From the IMG/VR virus record IMGVR_UViG_3300042922_000836, positions 62,001 to 126,000 of that record: 64,000 bases of DNA; one strand, written 5' to 3'. A program made the position numbers and the translations under genes. Origin of the DNA: a virus. Of this stretch, positions 1 to 8,472 are shown one piece after another (the first letter of the stretch is position 1; every line of letters begins with the position of its first letter). The notes below the pieces were generated by a model that worked only from the letters and a program-made list of their open reading frames with translations, was not told where the DNA came from and made no database searches.

Positions 1-494
1 TTTTTTCCGTTGAATAAATCTCCTAAATTATATTCATTCTCTTTAAAATTCCAACAGATTTCGATTTTATCCCAACCCTCATAATATTGAGGAACGAAAA
101 AATTTAAATACATTTTTTTAATTACATATTCAGGAATGTTCCGTTCTCTATTTGCATTTTGATATAAGCAATCTTTATAAGGTGTTGCCATAAACAGACA
201 TATCTTTTTACAATCAATATCTTTAATTTCATCTAAGAAAGCCATTCGCTTTTTATAATCAATATTGGTTGCATCATAGATTGTATTTTTACCCGCATAC
301 AAATCAGCTTTAATTCTCTTATGTAATAACTCAAATACTTCCTTGTTTACATCCTGACAATTAATATCCGAGGTTAATTCTTCTCTGATTTTATCGGAAG
401 AATGAATATTCGCATTATTTGCTTTACTTATAATATCTGCCTGATATGATTTACCACTTGCGGGTAAACCGACCATCATATAAAAATTTGTCAT
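1..494 (-). CDS. Polynucleotide 5'-kinase, 3' part cut by window edge
   Basis: This P-loop kinase is open at the left edge of the window; 164 residues are visible. The Walker A motif GLPASGKS lies at residues 9-16, followed by SSDKIR (32-37) and DATN (74-77). That order is typical of the 5'-OH polynucleotide kinase domain of T4 Pnkp and its AAA_33 relatives. The family phosphorylates 5'-OH RNA or DNA ends. Its ATG overlaps the stop of the upstream RlaP gene as ATGA, so the two are translationally coupled. Together with RlaP and the RNA ligase it makes an RNA-repair operon. Whether a 3'-phosphatase domain follows cannot be seen. Confidence 0.85.
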   Translation of the reverse strand, partial: MTNFYMMVGLPASGKSYQADIISKANNANIHSSDKIREELTSDINCQDVNKEVFELLHKRIKADLYAGKNTIYDATNIDYKKRMAFLDEIKDIDCKKICLFMATPYKDCLYQNANRERNIPEYVIKKMYLNFFVPQYYEGWDKIEICWNFKENEYNLGDLFNGK

Positions 495-1285
495 AACCAC
501 ACATCCATTTCTGTTTGAAAATTATACTTCATAACATTTAAAAGAACATTATCCATAATTTCTTCGCACTTCGTATTGATTAAAGGCTTATTGTTATGTA
601 TATAATCATTTTTTATATCAAGAGTTTCATTTGTTAATTTATTTGCTAATTCTCTTGCTTTTTCTAAGTCTAAACAACCTTTCTTTACATCAATTATAAA
701 ATCTCGTTGATTAGAGATTAAACAACTATGATATGGTTCTCCACTCAAATATCGTTTTATGAATTCATTGAGCCTTATAATTGTGGATAATTGTTTTGGA
801 TCATATCCGTATTTTTCGATTTTACTAATAATGCTTGGATACGGATGTTCAAGAGCCTTACGTTTTTCCATACATGCACCGCTTATACAATTAACAGATG
901 CATAATTGTTATATCTTCCAATTAATTCATTGTTGTCAAGCATTGGTTTAAACAACGATTCATATTTTGGATTAAGGATTTTGTATTTAGTAAATAGGAT
1001 TTCAACAAAATTAATGTTTTGTTTTCTAAAACATTCAAACATAAGTCGTATATCCTTAATGTCAACATGTTCTTCGTTTTCCATTATGTGTGTATAACTA
1101 ACCATTTTATTGCCGAGAACAAAATCTTCAAACTTTGGAAGGACAATTACTTTAGTGTCAATATCACTTCCCTCATATTCCAAATTGTAATTTTGACTCC
1201 CCTGAAGGAAGATACCAATAGTTTCATATCCCATATCGAGAACCGCTTGATAATGCTCTTTTAATCTATTTATTACATTGTCCAT
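491..1285 (-). CDS. RlaP-type nucleotidyltransferase (Pol-beta fold, RNA repair)
   Basis: This 264-residue Pol-beta superfamily nucleotidyltransferase has the Gly-Ser pair at residues 29-30 and the metal-binding Asp pair of SDIDTK at 40-45. A further acidic stretch, VDIKD, lies about 30 residues later. The pattern fits the YcgL/RlaP family, which comparative genomics places in RNA-repair operons next to RNA ligase and kinase, as here. Its exact reaction is not settled; end-nucleotide addition or end protection is usually proposed. The start overlaps the HNH gene by 20 nt and the stop overlaps the kinase start. Confidence 0.75.
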   Translation of the reverse strand: MDNVINRLKEHYQAVLDMGYETIGIFLQGSQNYNLEYEGSDIDTKVIVLPKFEDFVLGNKMVSYTHIMENEEHVDIKDIRLMFECFRKQNINFVEILFTKYKILNPKYESLFKPMLDNNELIGRYNNYASVNCISGACMEKRKALEHPYPSIISKIEKYGYDPKQLSTIIRLNEFIKRYLSGEPYHSCLISNQRDFIIDVKKGCLDLEKARELANKLTNETLDIKNDYIHNNKPLINTKCEEIMDNVLLNVMKYNFQTEMDVWL

Positions 1286-2030
1286 TATTATTGCCCCCTT
1301 TTATTAACCATTTAATATAATCTTGCCTATTTATTTCACCAGAAAAATTTTTATGTAAATTTATTTCTGCATTGTGCCTTACCTCAATAGCATCCTGTAT
1401 ATCATCGAATGTTCCTAAATAATATCTTATATTATTAAAAGATATTTGAGATTGCCATTTACCATTTTTAGTAGGCTTTATTCCTGTATACCCGCTTGAA
1501 TTATTGGATTTGCGTTTTATATTAACATTATTTTCACTTAGTGTTGCAATTCTAAGATTAGATTTAATATTTAAAGTTCTATCCCAATTTATATGGTCTA
1601 TTAATTCATCTTCTTTTGCATCCATAATTAATCTGTGTATTCTAATTGTTTTATTTTTACCCTGTCTTTTATTTGAAACTACATAACCTTCTCTATCTAA
1701 TCTCCAACAATAATTTTTGACTTTTTCATAATCATTAATGTCAATATAAAATTTTTGATTTTTGGTTGTAAACCCTACAGCTATATCATTTTCAAAATAC
1801 CATTTATTTGTTTTGAAATTTTTAGTTTGTTTTTGTTTTTCTTTTGCATAACAACCGCAAGAAGATGTATTTCCATTTTTTAAATTGTTCCCAGTAACCG
1901 ATATAATTTTCGGATTACCACAATCACAAATACAAAACCAATGAATGTTTTTACATGTTTTATCAAAATCTCTACCTAAGACTGCTAATTTTCCATATTT
2001 ATTGCCTGTTAAATCTATTACTTTTTTCAT
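1266..2030 (-). CDS. HNH homing-type endonuclease with AP2-like DNA-binding region
   Basis: This 254-residue protein starts with a Cys-rich zinc element (CDCG then SCGC, residues about 35-60). An HNH core follows, with IRIHRLIM, then DHINWDRTLNIKSNLR. The C-terminal segment (SSGYTGIKPTKNGKWQSQI and on) resembles AP2/NUMOD-like DNA-binding domains of phage homing endonucleases. It sits as a free-standing gene inside the RNA-repair operon, between ligase and RlaP. It shares a TAATG overlap with the ligase and a 20-nt overlap with RlaP. It is probably a selfish insertion that spread without breaking the operon. Confidence 0.85.
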   Translation of the reverse strand: MKKVIDLTGNKYGKLAVLGRDFDKTCKNIHWFCICDCGNPKIISVTGNNLKNGNTSSCGCYAKEKQKQTKNFKTNKWYFENDIAVGFTTKNQKFYIDINDYEKVKNYCWRLDREGYVVSNKRQGKNKTIRIHRLIMDAKEDELIDHINWDRTLNIKSNLRIATLSENNVNIKRKSNNSSGYTGIKPTKNGKWQSQISFNNIRYYLGTFDDIQDAIEVRHNAEINLHKNFSGEINRQDYIKWLIKGGNNNGQCNK

Positions 2031-3328
2031 TATTTTTCTTCAACTTCTATTACTTCCTGTGCCTCTTCCATGTCAGGTTCTATGGCATCAACCTTTATAA
2101 TAGATTCAAGTACCTTGAAATTAAAATTCTTATGTTTAAAAGCAGAGAATTTAGCTTTATTATCAATTCTGACAACAATACCTTCACGAATATGAGTTTT
2201 ACCGACAGAATCAGCACCGTCATAATATGTATGTACTCTTTGCATTAAATCTTCATTTGTAGTATAAATAAACTTGTCTAATTGAGGTACATGATTTATA
2301 CACATCTGTTCACATCTCAGCTTAACTAATTCCCAAGGATACTCAACTACATAACCGTCTTCATTGGTCATTGTCATGCGATATACATAAACATTGTTTT
2401 CACCCTCTTGGCAACCATATGTAAACTTTGTTATATCACCATATTGTTTTATGAATTCTTTATCACAGGTTTTTTTATTACTGCACTCAGGCATTATAAA
2501 TCGACTACCCTCTGTATAACCGACAATTTCATAGTAAACTGTTTCACCTTTTTGCAACTTGTCCACAAAGAAGTCATGCCATTTTCTTCTGAAATTGTTA
2601 TCACCATAATAACCGTTAGCATAACTTTGAAGTACCATTTTTCTTGTGCCACTTATGTATTTCCAAGACTTTACAAGCTTATTTTTTATTTTTAAAAGTT
2701 TTTGAATGAGATTTTGCTTTTTCTGAAATTCTTCCAGACTATATGAGGTTCTACCGCTTGTACCATGCATTTTTAAAGTTATGTAACATGTATCACCAGT
2801 TTTGAATTGATGTAAATTATATGCTAACTGTGATGTGTCAACATGTTCTTCAAAAAGAGGAAAAGAAATTCTATCTACATTTTTAGGCTTAACTTTATTA
2901 CTTGTGACTTTGTTGGCTGTTTTTTTAACAGGAATATATTTTTCACAAATAACTATGCCATTAAGAACGGTAATTTTATCTCCCTCTTTAAGAGCTTCAA
3001 TATCACAAAATTTATCTAAGCTTGTCAGTGGCATAAATAAACCATCAGATTTTTCACCACGAAGTTTTAGGCTTGTTATATTTCTTCTTTCAGGATCAAG
3101 ATATCCACCACAACTGTTGCCATTTTCATCTTTTTTTCTTAACAGATTATTTTGTGTTGCATATTCTATACCGATTTTACCGTCTGTCGGAAAATAAACA
3201 CCTAATTCATTTTCAAATGTTCTCAAATCGACTATAACGAAGTTACCGAAACATTCACCTACTTGAAGTCTGTCTGCATTTGAGTGTTTTCTAAGATTTT
3301 TTATTCTTGTTATATAAGCCTCATACAT
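2030..3328 (-). CDS. RNA ligase, Rnl5/DraRnl-like with N-terminal OB module
   Basis: This is a 432-residue ATP-dependent ligase of the covalent nucleotidyltransferase family. The adenylated lysine lies in KMHGT (Lys186), motif IV is EGIVVRI (from about 382) and motif V is within KHKNFNFK. About 180 residues precede the catalytic core and look like an OB-type module. That architecture matches Deinococcus RNA ligase (Rnl5) rather than T4 Rnl1, where the OB domain is C-terminal. The family seals RNA 3'-OH to 5'-phosphate ends. It is the first gene of the RNA-repair operon. The acidic tail after about residue 420 is probably disordered. Confidence 0.85.
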   Translation of the reverse strand: MYEAYITRIKNLRKHSNADRLQVGECFGNFVIVDLRTFENELGVYFPTDGKIGIEYATQNNLLRKKDENGNSCGGYLDPERRNITSLKLRGEKSDGLFMPLTSLDKFCDIEALKEGDKITVLNGIVICEKYIPVKKTANKVTSNKVKPKNVDRISFPLFEEHVDTSQLAYNLHQFKTGDTCYITLKMHGTSGRTSYSLEEFQKKQNLIQKLLKIKNKLVKSWKYISGTRKMVLQSYANGYYGDNNFRRKWHDFFVDKLQKGETVYYEIVGYTEGSRFIMPECSNKKTCDKEFIKQYGDITKFTYGCQEGENNVYVYRMTMTNEDGYVVEYPWELVKLRCEQMCINHVPQLDKFIYTTNEDLMQRVHTYYDGADSVGKTHIREGIVVRIDNKAKFSAFKHKNFNFKVLESIIKVDAIEPDMEEAQEVIEVEEK

Positions 3329-3346
3329 TTAATCATCTCCCCTTTA

Positions 3347-3877
3347 TTAATTTTTTGATAACCAATCAATAAATATATTTACTTTCTGATTAAGAGAGTT
3401 GTAATCTCCATTATTACTTATAACGTAGTTAAACTCAAAATTATCAAGTGCGGTTTCCGATGGATGGTTCTTCTGTTCAGTTGTTAAATTGTTTTCAACA
3501 TTTCGATTAACTCTTAGAGAGATACATTCCCAACCATTTTCTTTAAGCCGATTGATTTCATTTGGGAATCTTGCATCAGGTATTAATACATAATCCCACT
3601 CATTTGGGAAAAACGTTAAAATATCTTCAATGAAATCAACCCAAAATTCAGGATATGCACTTCTTACTCTATCTGTACCAACGAACTGAAGAAGTGTCCT
3701 TCCCTTTTCATCTTTATTTCCATCCCAACCAAAAAACATTTTACATATGTATTTAACCAAATCACCGTAATGTGCTATCAATACTTTATAACCCTTTGCT
3801 GTTAATTGTTTGCTAATTATCTGTGCTGTACAATCCTTTCCTGACCTTGCCTTACCACTTATTGGTATTATCTTCAT
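3347..3877 (-). CDS. Deoxynucleoside monophosphate kinase
   Basis: This 176-residue P-loop kinase has Walker A GKARSGKD at residues 8-15. The motif DARFPNEI near residue 105 is typical of phage T4 gp1-like dNMP kinases. The family converts dNMPs to dNDPs and helps feed phage DNA synthesis. The ATG at 3877 is preferred over an upstream in-frame TTG because AGAGGTG lies at the right distance before it. It overlaps the upstream ATPase gene by 26 nt, which suggests coupled translation within a nucleotide-metabolism cluster. Confidence 0.8.
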   Translation of the reverse strand: MKIIPISGKARSGKDCTAQIISKQLTAKGYKVLIAHYGDLVKYICKMFFGWDGNKDEKGRTLLQFVGTDRVRSAYPEFWVDFIEDILTFFPNEWDYVLIPDARFPNEINRLKENGWECISLRVNRNVENNLTTEQKNHPSETALDNFEFNYVISNNGDYNSLNQKVNIFIDWLSKN

Positions 3878-4406
3878 AGACACCTCTTGCAATTATGTCA
3901 TTTACTATTTTATCGTAACCAGCTTCATTTCCATCAACTGTATAATAAGGAACTTGATAGTCATAAAGCAGTTTTAAAAGCGGTTCAACTAAAGCATCAG
4001 ATTCTTCTTCATTTTGAAGTCTACCATCTGCCTCATATGGTTCAACCCTTCTGATTAAATAGTTAATATTATTAAACGAATTAAATACATCAAAGACAGT
4101 CTTATTAAAATTTCCTTCCAAAGCTTTATTACCATTGTTATACAATATTGATAATATCAACGGACTGTCAGTAATAATGTAATTAACTTTACCATTTAAT
4201 CTACTTTGTCTATAATATTGATTTCCAAATATATATGCCTGATTTTTAAAAGCTTCTTTATTTCCGTCATAAACCATGTCTTTTGCAAATTCTTGGACAT
4301 ATTCTGCTTTATAACCTTTCATTTTTAACTGAGAAAAAACATGTCCTGAACCTTTACTTTTTCCCGCAGAGGGAACACCTATCATATTTATTACTATAGT
4401 TTCCAA
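3852..4406 (-). CDS. NadR/AAA_28-type P-loop kinase
   Basis: This 184-residue P-loop protein has Walker A GVPSAGKS at 10-17 and EYVQEFAKDMVYD at about 35-47. The pattern resembles the AAA_28 domain that includes the nicotinamide-riboside kinase half of NadR. It begins with TTG, 7 nt after AGGAGG. With a NAMPT and PRPP synthetase elsewhere in the window, nicotinamide riboside is a possible substrate. However, many phages carry relatives of unknown substrate, so this is a hypothesis. The neighbours are nucleotide enzymes. Confidence 0.6.
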   Translation of the reverse strand: METIVINMIGVPSAGKSKGSGHVFSQLKMKGYKAEYVQEFAKDMVYDGNKEAFKNQAYIFGNQYYRQSRLNGKVNYIITDSPLILSILYNNGNKALEGNFNKTVFDVFNSFNNINYLIRRVEPYEADGRLQNEEESDALVEPLLKLLYDYQVPYYTVDGNEAGYDKIVNDIIARGVYEDNTNKW

Positions 4407-4407
4407 A

Positions 4408-4938
4408 TTAAACCCTCCTATATATATTTGCTATATCCAACCAGTTATTTACTCTAAACATACCGAAATAATTATTTACATTTAAACTTTTATTCCATGG
4501 TTGAGTAAATACTATTGCTCTATAATGTTTGTCTATTACATTATCAATGCAATCATCTATTAAAGTATCGATCCTTAACAAATGTTTATCAGGACACATA
4601 TAAAGTTGTTCTGACTTATACCAAGAAAATGTTCGTTTTAATAACAAATCTCTTGCATTTCTTGTACATGGATGACCAGCAGTTGGAAATATAACATCAT
4701 CTTTTTTATTCAACCAAGTTATAACCTCTACCGCATCATCTTTTGGTGTAGCATTTAAAAATAAATCATCATCCCTAAATTCTTCAAATAAATTTTCACA
4801 TTCTTTTTTGATAAATAATCTTACATTATAATTTGTAAAAGTATCTATGGTTAAATTATCGTTATATTTTTTATTATATCTTTCGATTATGTAGGGCATA
4901 AAGTTAAATGTGGTATCATCTAAGTCAATTCCAATCAT
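4408..4938 (-). CDS. 5'(3')-deoxyribonucleotidase, HAD family
   Basis: This 176-residue HAD phosphatase has the nucleophile motif DLDDT at residues 5-9. A Thr-Ala-Gly-His stretch in the second-motif region and DTLIDDCIDNV near residue 125 supply the acidic motif. The spacing matches NT5C-type 5'(3')-deoxyribonucleotidases, which remove phosphate from dNMPs. It lies 1 nt from the NadR-like ATPase and 4 nt from the ThyX-like gene, inside the nucleotide cluster. It may shape the dNMP pool, for example by clearing dUMP or host nucleotides. Confidence 0.7.
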   Translation of the reverse strand: MIGIDLDDTTFNFMPYIIERYNKKYNDNLTIDTFTNYNVRLFIKKECENLFEEFRDDDLFLNATPKDDAVEVITWLNKKDDVIFPTAGHPCTRNARDLLLKRTFSWYKSEQLYMCPDKHLLRIDTLIDDCIDNVIDKHYRAIVFTQPWNKSLNVNNYFGMFRVNNWLDIANIYRRV

Positions 4939-4942
4939 TAAT

Positions 4943-5809
4943 TCACCCCTCTATATTTTTAATCGGACATGGATTAAATACTGTATTATGTAAAATTGTG
5001 CAATCTTCAATAATTTTTCCAGATAATAAGCATTTGCCTTTTTTGGGATTATAAAGAAATGCTTCTGCATTACGCATAAGAAACGGACATTTATCACACT
5101 TACCTATTTCCATATCTTTAATGTCAAGTTCAAAAGTGATTTGTTTTTTATCAAGCTTTCTCTTAAAGAATAACAATTCATCTGCATGAGGTAAATCTTT
5201 TGCCCAATCAATAAAAATCCCAAACCATTCTTTCAATCTATGATTTTTTCGCTGATGTATCATAGAAAAAACATTTTCATAATTTAAAAGCACTGTTCTT
5301 TTTTGGAGAAAACCTTCAGGAAGAGATTCTTTAAGTAATCTGAACCATTTATAATCTTTTGTTTCTATGTATTTTTGTCTTAAACCCTCTAAATGATTTA
5401 TTACTAAATTCCAATATGTATCTTCCGTTTGATTTTCATCAATCTCAAACATTTCCTTTGTTATTGGATAACTTTTAAGCTTATGCATTGTACTACAACT
5501 GTTTGTGACCACCCCGATATGATATGTATCAAATTCTGACCACCAAAAACGTGGTGCTAAAATATCTACTGATACTGCGATCTGCCTTAGAAACTTTCGA
5601 TGTTCACTTCCACCCATGATAAGAGATTGTGCCAATTGTAAATCAACTTGTCCAATTTCTAAATCAATCGGTATTGCTTCAATAAATTGACCTTTCTTTA
5701 TTTCAGCATATTTTACTATACTATCAGATTTTGCCCAGCTATCCATCGGATTTCTCATTCCTCTGAAAGCATTATGTACATTGAAAACCTGTGTTTTTTC
5801 AAATCTCAA
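4943..5809 (-). CDS. ThyX-like phage protein with Cys-rich C-terminus
   Basis: This 288-residue protein belongs to a family common in Firmicute phages. It has a strongly patterned block near residues 70-120 (GSEHRKFLR, DILAPRFWWSEFDTYH, NSCSTMHKL). Block order and spacing recall flavin-dependent thymidylate synthase, but the RHR signature is not present as such. The last 60 residues contain CDKCPF plus three later Cys, possibly a metal site. It starts with TTG, 8 nt after AGGA. A role in dUMP/dTMP chemistry fits the adjacent deoxyribonucleotidase and dNMP kinase, but is inferred from context. Confidence 0.45.
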   Translation of the reverse strand: MRFEKTQVFNVHNAFRGMRNPMDSWAKSDSIVKYAEIKKGQFIEAIPIDLEIGQVDLQLAQSLIMGGSEHRKFLRQIAVSVDILAPRFWWSEFDTYHIGVVTNSCSTMHKLKSYPITKEMFEIDENQTEDTYWNLVINHLEGLRQKYIETKDYKWFRLLKESLPEGFLQKRTVLLNYENVFSMIHQRKNHRLKEWFGIFIDWAKDLPHADELLFFKRKLDKKQITFELDIKDMEIGKCDKCPFLMRNAEAFLYNPKKGKCLLSGKIIEDCTILHNTVFNPCPIKNIEG

Positions 5810-5838
5810 TTATTTTTTCCTTTCATATTTTAATTTTT

Positions 5839-5991
5839 TTACTGCCATATTAAAAGACATATAACTTTTCCTATTATAGAACCTATTATTGCATAACAAA
5901 ATCTTTCTTCAAGAGATATATCTTTTAACCAAAGTTTTGATAAATGATAAATAATAAAAGTATTTATTAATAAATTAATAATAATTTCCAT
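5839..5991 (-). CDS. Small membrane protein, 50 aa
   Basis: This short frame has ATG at 5991, GGAG about 11 nt upstream and a TAA at 5839. It encodes 50 residues with two hydrophobic segments: an N-terminal one of Ile/Leu and a C-terminal one (YAIIGSIIGKVICLLIW). It lies directly after the SleB-like hydrolase with only 5 nt between them. It could be a holin-like or accessory membrane peptide, but no family is recognised. Confidence 0.4.
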   Translation of the reverse strand: MEIIINLLINTFIIYHLSKLWLKDISLEERFCYAIIGSIIGKVICLLIWQ

Positions 5992-5996
5992 TTAAT

Positions 5997-6485
5997 CTAT
6001 TTCTCCATATTTTTAAAAAATCTATGCACTTCAAATTCAAACATAAATTCTCGTGTGTCCTCAAACCAATTTGAGGCTTTTTGGCTCGATATTGCTGGGG
6101 AATAAAAGTATACTGCCCCTTGTGAAGTATCTTCTACATCCCCACACAACACCTCATAGACTGCTGTTATTGTATCCACAGTCGGATAGAATTTTGGATT
6201 GTAATAGTTATTAATTGAATTGAATTGATTTTTCTGTATTAAAACATCATAAATCGTGTCAGGGAAATCCTTATTTTTAACTCTATTGATAACAACTTGA
6301 GCAATTAATCTTTTATGTTCTATCGTTGAATCTCTGACTTCTCTTTCAACTACATAACATAGCATGTCGAATTCCTCAATAGTAAAATCAACTATGTAAT
6401 CATTAATTGCAAATATCTTGAATGAATTTAAAGTATTAATCATAATGATTATTACTATTAACGTTATAAATGTTTTAAACTTCAT
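5997..6485 (-). CDS. Secreted SleB-type cell wall hydrolase
   Basis: This 162-residue protein has an N-terminal signal or anchor segment (residues 5-26). A Hydrolase_2/SleB-like domain follows: EEFDMLCYVVEREVRDST then a hydrophobic helix RLIAQVVINRVKN. The early Glu in the REV motif is the likely catalytic acid of this spore-cortex lytic transglycosylase family. It probably acts outside the membrane on peptidoglycan. Neighbouring genes also encode exported or membrane proteins, so this is a small envelope module. It is short for an endolysin and lacks a cell-wall-binding domain. Confidence 0.75.
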   Translation of the reverse strand: MKFKTFITLIVIIIMINTLNSFKIFAINDYIVDFTIEEFDMLCYVVEREVRDSTIEHKRLIAQVVINRVKNKDFPDTIYDVLIQKNQFNSINNYYNPKFYPTVDTITAVYEVLCGDVEDTSQGAVYFYSPAISSQKASNWFEDTREFMFEFEVHRFFKNMEK

Positions 6486-6508
6486 ATTATCTCCTTGTTA
6501 TAAGTATC

Positions 6509-6781
6509 TTATTTCTCAATGACTTCTACAACTGAATTGTAATAAATATATCTTTTACCATTTAAATCGAAAAGAACTTTATTTTCAGCTATTTGAATAT
6601 CAATTTTACCCTCTACTGTATTTAATAACTTTCCGTCATAACTGTAGATATTAACAATTCTGTCAAGACCGCCACTTAAATTACTGCCTAAAGATTTAAA
6701 CTCTCGTTCACATGATGCGGTACATGATGTTAATACGATTATTACTATCGACACTAAAAGAATGATTTTAAATATTTTCAT
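6509..6781 (-). CDS. Phage lipoprotein, 90 aa
   Basis: This protein has a lipobox-type signal peptide ending LTSC (Cys at residue 20). A second Cys and a short beta-rich domain follow (GGLDRIVNIYSYDGK, then FDLNGKRYIYYN). The pattern resembles the small surface lipoproteins (DUF5052-like) carried by many clostridial phages. It should be tethered to the outer face of the host membrane, perhaps affecting adsorption. Its start overlaps the end of the next upstream gene by 14 nt. Confidence 0.65.
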   Translation of the reverse strand: MKIFKIILLVSIVIIVLTSCTASCEREFKSLGSNLSGGLDRIVNIYSYDGKLLNTVEGKIDIQIAENKVLFDLNGKRYIYYNSVVEVIEK

Positions 6782-7973
6782 CTATCTTCACACACTTCAA
6801 ATTACCGACAACTGTACCGTTTTTAACATCTTCATAAGAGCATGACTTAATTAATTTAACATCAGGAGAAGGTGTTTTAAAATTGTTGGTTACGAAAGTT
6901 TTTGTAAAACATTTTCCGTTACAATAAAGATCAACGATATCACCAATATGTAATTCTTGACCTACAGAATCTGTTCTCGATATTAATACACCAATATTAC
7001 CATAAGTGTTATTTGTATAAGTACCTTTGATATAAGGTGTAAATTTAGGAGGATCATAATTATCCAAAATCTTATAATCTTCTGTATTGATATAGCCACA
7101 AGGCTGAGATATTATACGATCTGCAAAGATACATGAACAACTTGTTGCAGTTTTTGTTCTTACATAAACACCACCTGTGGATAGTTTAGACAAAGCAATG
7201 ACTTGTAATATATCGCCTACTTTAAATGCATCTTTATAAATTTTAATGTTTTTAACTTCAATCCAATCACCGACCTGAACTTTACGTTCAGCTTTTTCAA
7301 CAATTACTACTTTAACAATATCATTTTTACATAACCACCAGCAGTGTCCTTGTTTACCTTTACCCTCACCATTATGACCATATGTTATTTTTTCAAAGAA
7401 CTCGACACAAACAGATTTATTTTCAACTGCTATAATTTTTCCCTGTTTCATATAACAATTTTTATTTGAATTTTCATTGTTTATACTTTTTACAAAATCA
7501 TTTACTTTAAAATCTGAACTTAAATCTTCTGATACCTTTTCTGCTGATACCTTATCTTTAAGACCTAATCTTTCAAAAGCTAATGTAGCACCGATTTTAA
7601 AATCAAATGTATCAACAGGATTGCATTTTGCACATACCTCTTTAACCAAAAGACCGCTATCAAATAATTTTGCTGTGGTTACTTTACCGTCTGTTTCGAT
7701 ATTGATAGAATATTGTTTTTTATATGTAACAACTTCAACACCCATTAAGCTATTAATTAATGTATCAGAGCCAAAAGTGATATATCTTTCTTGAAAACCA
7801 GCATAAAAGGTATTTTTCTTATATTTATCCCATTTTGTAACTTTTTCTGTTTCATTCAACCAAATGAAACCACGATTATAACATTCATTTATAAAATCCT
7901 GTGCATCTTCTTCAGAATCACATTTGACTGCTAAATCTGTCCTTTTAAATTTCTCCCATTCGATATTATTCAT
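6768..7973 (-). CDS. Unknown 401-aa protein with repeated beta-barrel-like modules
   Basis: No function is recognised. An N-terminal block (residues 10-75) resembles small phage domains that sense region-specific input: SEEDAQDFINECYNRGF and a YITFGS strand. Later segments repeat a KVGD-type barrel pattern (VQVGDWIEVKN near 230, FKVGDILQVIAL). The start is taken at ATG 7973, behind AAAGGA, rather than at an earlier in-frame codon that would cover the upstream gene. It is cytoplasmic by composition. Confidence 0.6.
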   Translation of the reverse strand: MNNIEWEKFKRTDLAVKCDSEEDAQDFINECYNRGFIWLNETEKVTKWDKYKKNTFYAGFQERYITFGSDTLINSLMGVEVVTYKKQYSINIETDGKVTTAKLFDSGLLVKEVCAKCNPVDTFDFKIGATLAFERLGLKDKVSAEKVSEDLSSDFKVNDFVKSINNENSNKNCYMKQGKIIAVENKSVCVEFFEKITYGHNGEGKGKQGHCWWLCKNDIVKVVIVEKAERKVQVGDWIEVKNIKIYKDAFKVGDILQVIALSKLSTGGVYVRTKTATSCSCIFADRIISQPCGYINTEDYKILDNYDPPKFTPYIKGTYTNNTYGNIGVLISRTDSVGQELHIGDIVDLYCNGKCFTKTFVTNNFKTPSPDVKLIKSCSYEDVKNGTVVGNLKCVKIDENI

Positions 7974-8008
7974 TTTAAATTTTCCTTTCAAAATATGTAT
8001 TGTTTTTA

Positions 8009-8302
8009 TTATTTTATTTTTATTACTTTGTTTTTTTCCCAACAACAAGTTATGTTTTTGCTGAAATCTGGCATGATTACTAAAACTTCATTTTTAATAC
8101 CGCTAACTGTTCCCTCTAAGCTACTGTCTAAATTCCTGACATGATCACCTATGTAAATTTCATCAGGATTTACTGTTTTGCCTAATGCTACAACTCTTTG
8201 CATTGAATTAAGTGTTTTCCCTTTAGAATTTGATGTATTTAATTCTTCAAGAATAAAATTTAAAGCATCTAAAATTTCCTGTGCATTTTCCTGTGCAGAC
8301 AA
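8009..8302 (-). CDS. Unknown 97-aa protein, TTG start
   Basis: This is a small acidic-to-neutral protein with an N-terminal helix and a C-terminal barrel-like segment (EIYIGDHVRNLDSSLEGTVSG). It is not recognised. The TTG start is supported by AAGGTGA 5 nt upstream and by the lack of any earlier ATG. It is the first gene behind the strong promoter at 8374-8402, so it probably heads the transcript that runs through the envelope, nucleotide and RNA-repair genes. Confidence 0.6.
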   Translation of the reverse strand: MSAQENAQEILDALNFILEELNTSNSKGKTLNSMQRVVALGKTVNPDEIYIGDHVRNLDSSLEGTVSGIKNEVLVIMPDFSKNITCCWEKNKVIKIK

Positions 8303-8353
8303 TATATCACCTTCTTTCTTTAATGTATTATTTCTTTCTACGTTGTTATGTCA

Positions 8354-8370
8354 TTATTACTTTCGACTTT
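8354..8370 (-). promoter_or_regulatory. Operator-like site of the AACGNTNAAAGTAATAA family
   Basis: On the minus strand this reads AAAGTCGAAAGTAATAA, beginning 3 nt after the -10 box of the promoter at 8374-8402, so it covers the transcription start. It matches the right half of the shared motif exactly and is weaker in the left half. Confidence 0.5.
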
Positions 8371-8373
8371 AAT

Positions 8374-8402
8374 ATTATACTACCTTTTTTAAATAAAGTC
8401 AA
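8374..8402 (-). promoter_or_regulatory. Host-type promoter for the 8.3 kb leftward transcript
   Basis: The -35 box is TTGACT (8397-8402) and the -10 box TATAAT (8374-8379), with a 17-nt spacer. The flank CCTATTGAC is shared with three other promoters, at 29454, 60788 and 61631. It sits in the gap between 8302 and 8473 and points at the genes below 8.3 kb. Confidence 0.8.
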
Positions 8403-8472
8403 TAGGTATTTTCACATTTCTGAAGAGTTTGCTTTTATGACGCAAAATTACTTTCGTCTTTAAAGACAACCC

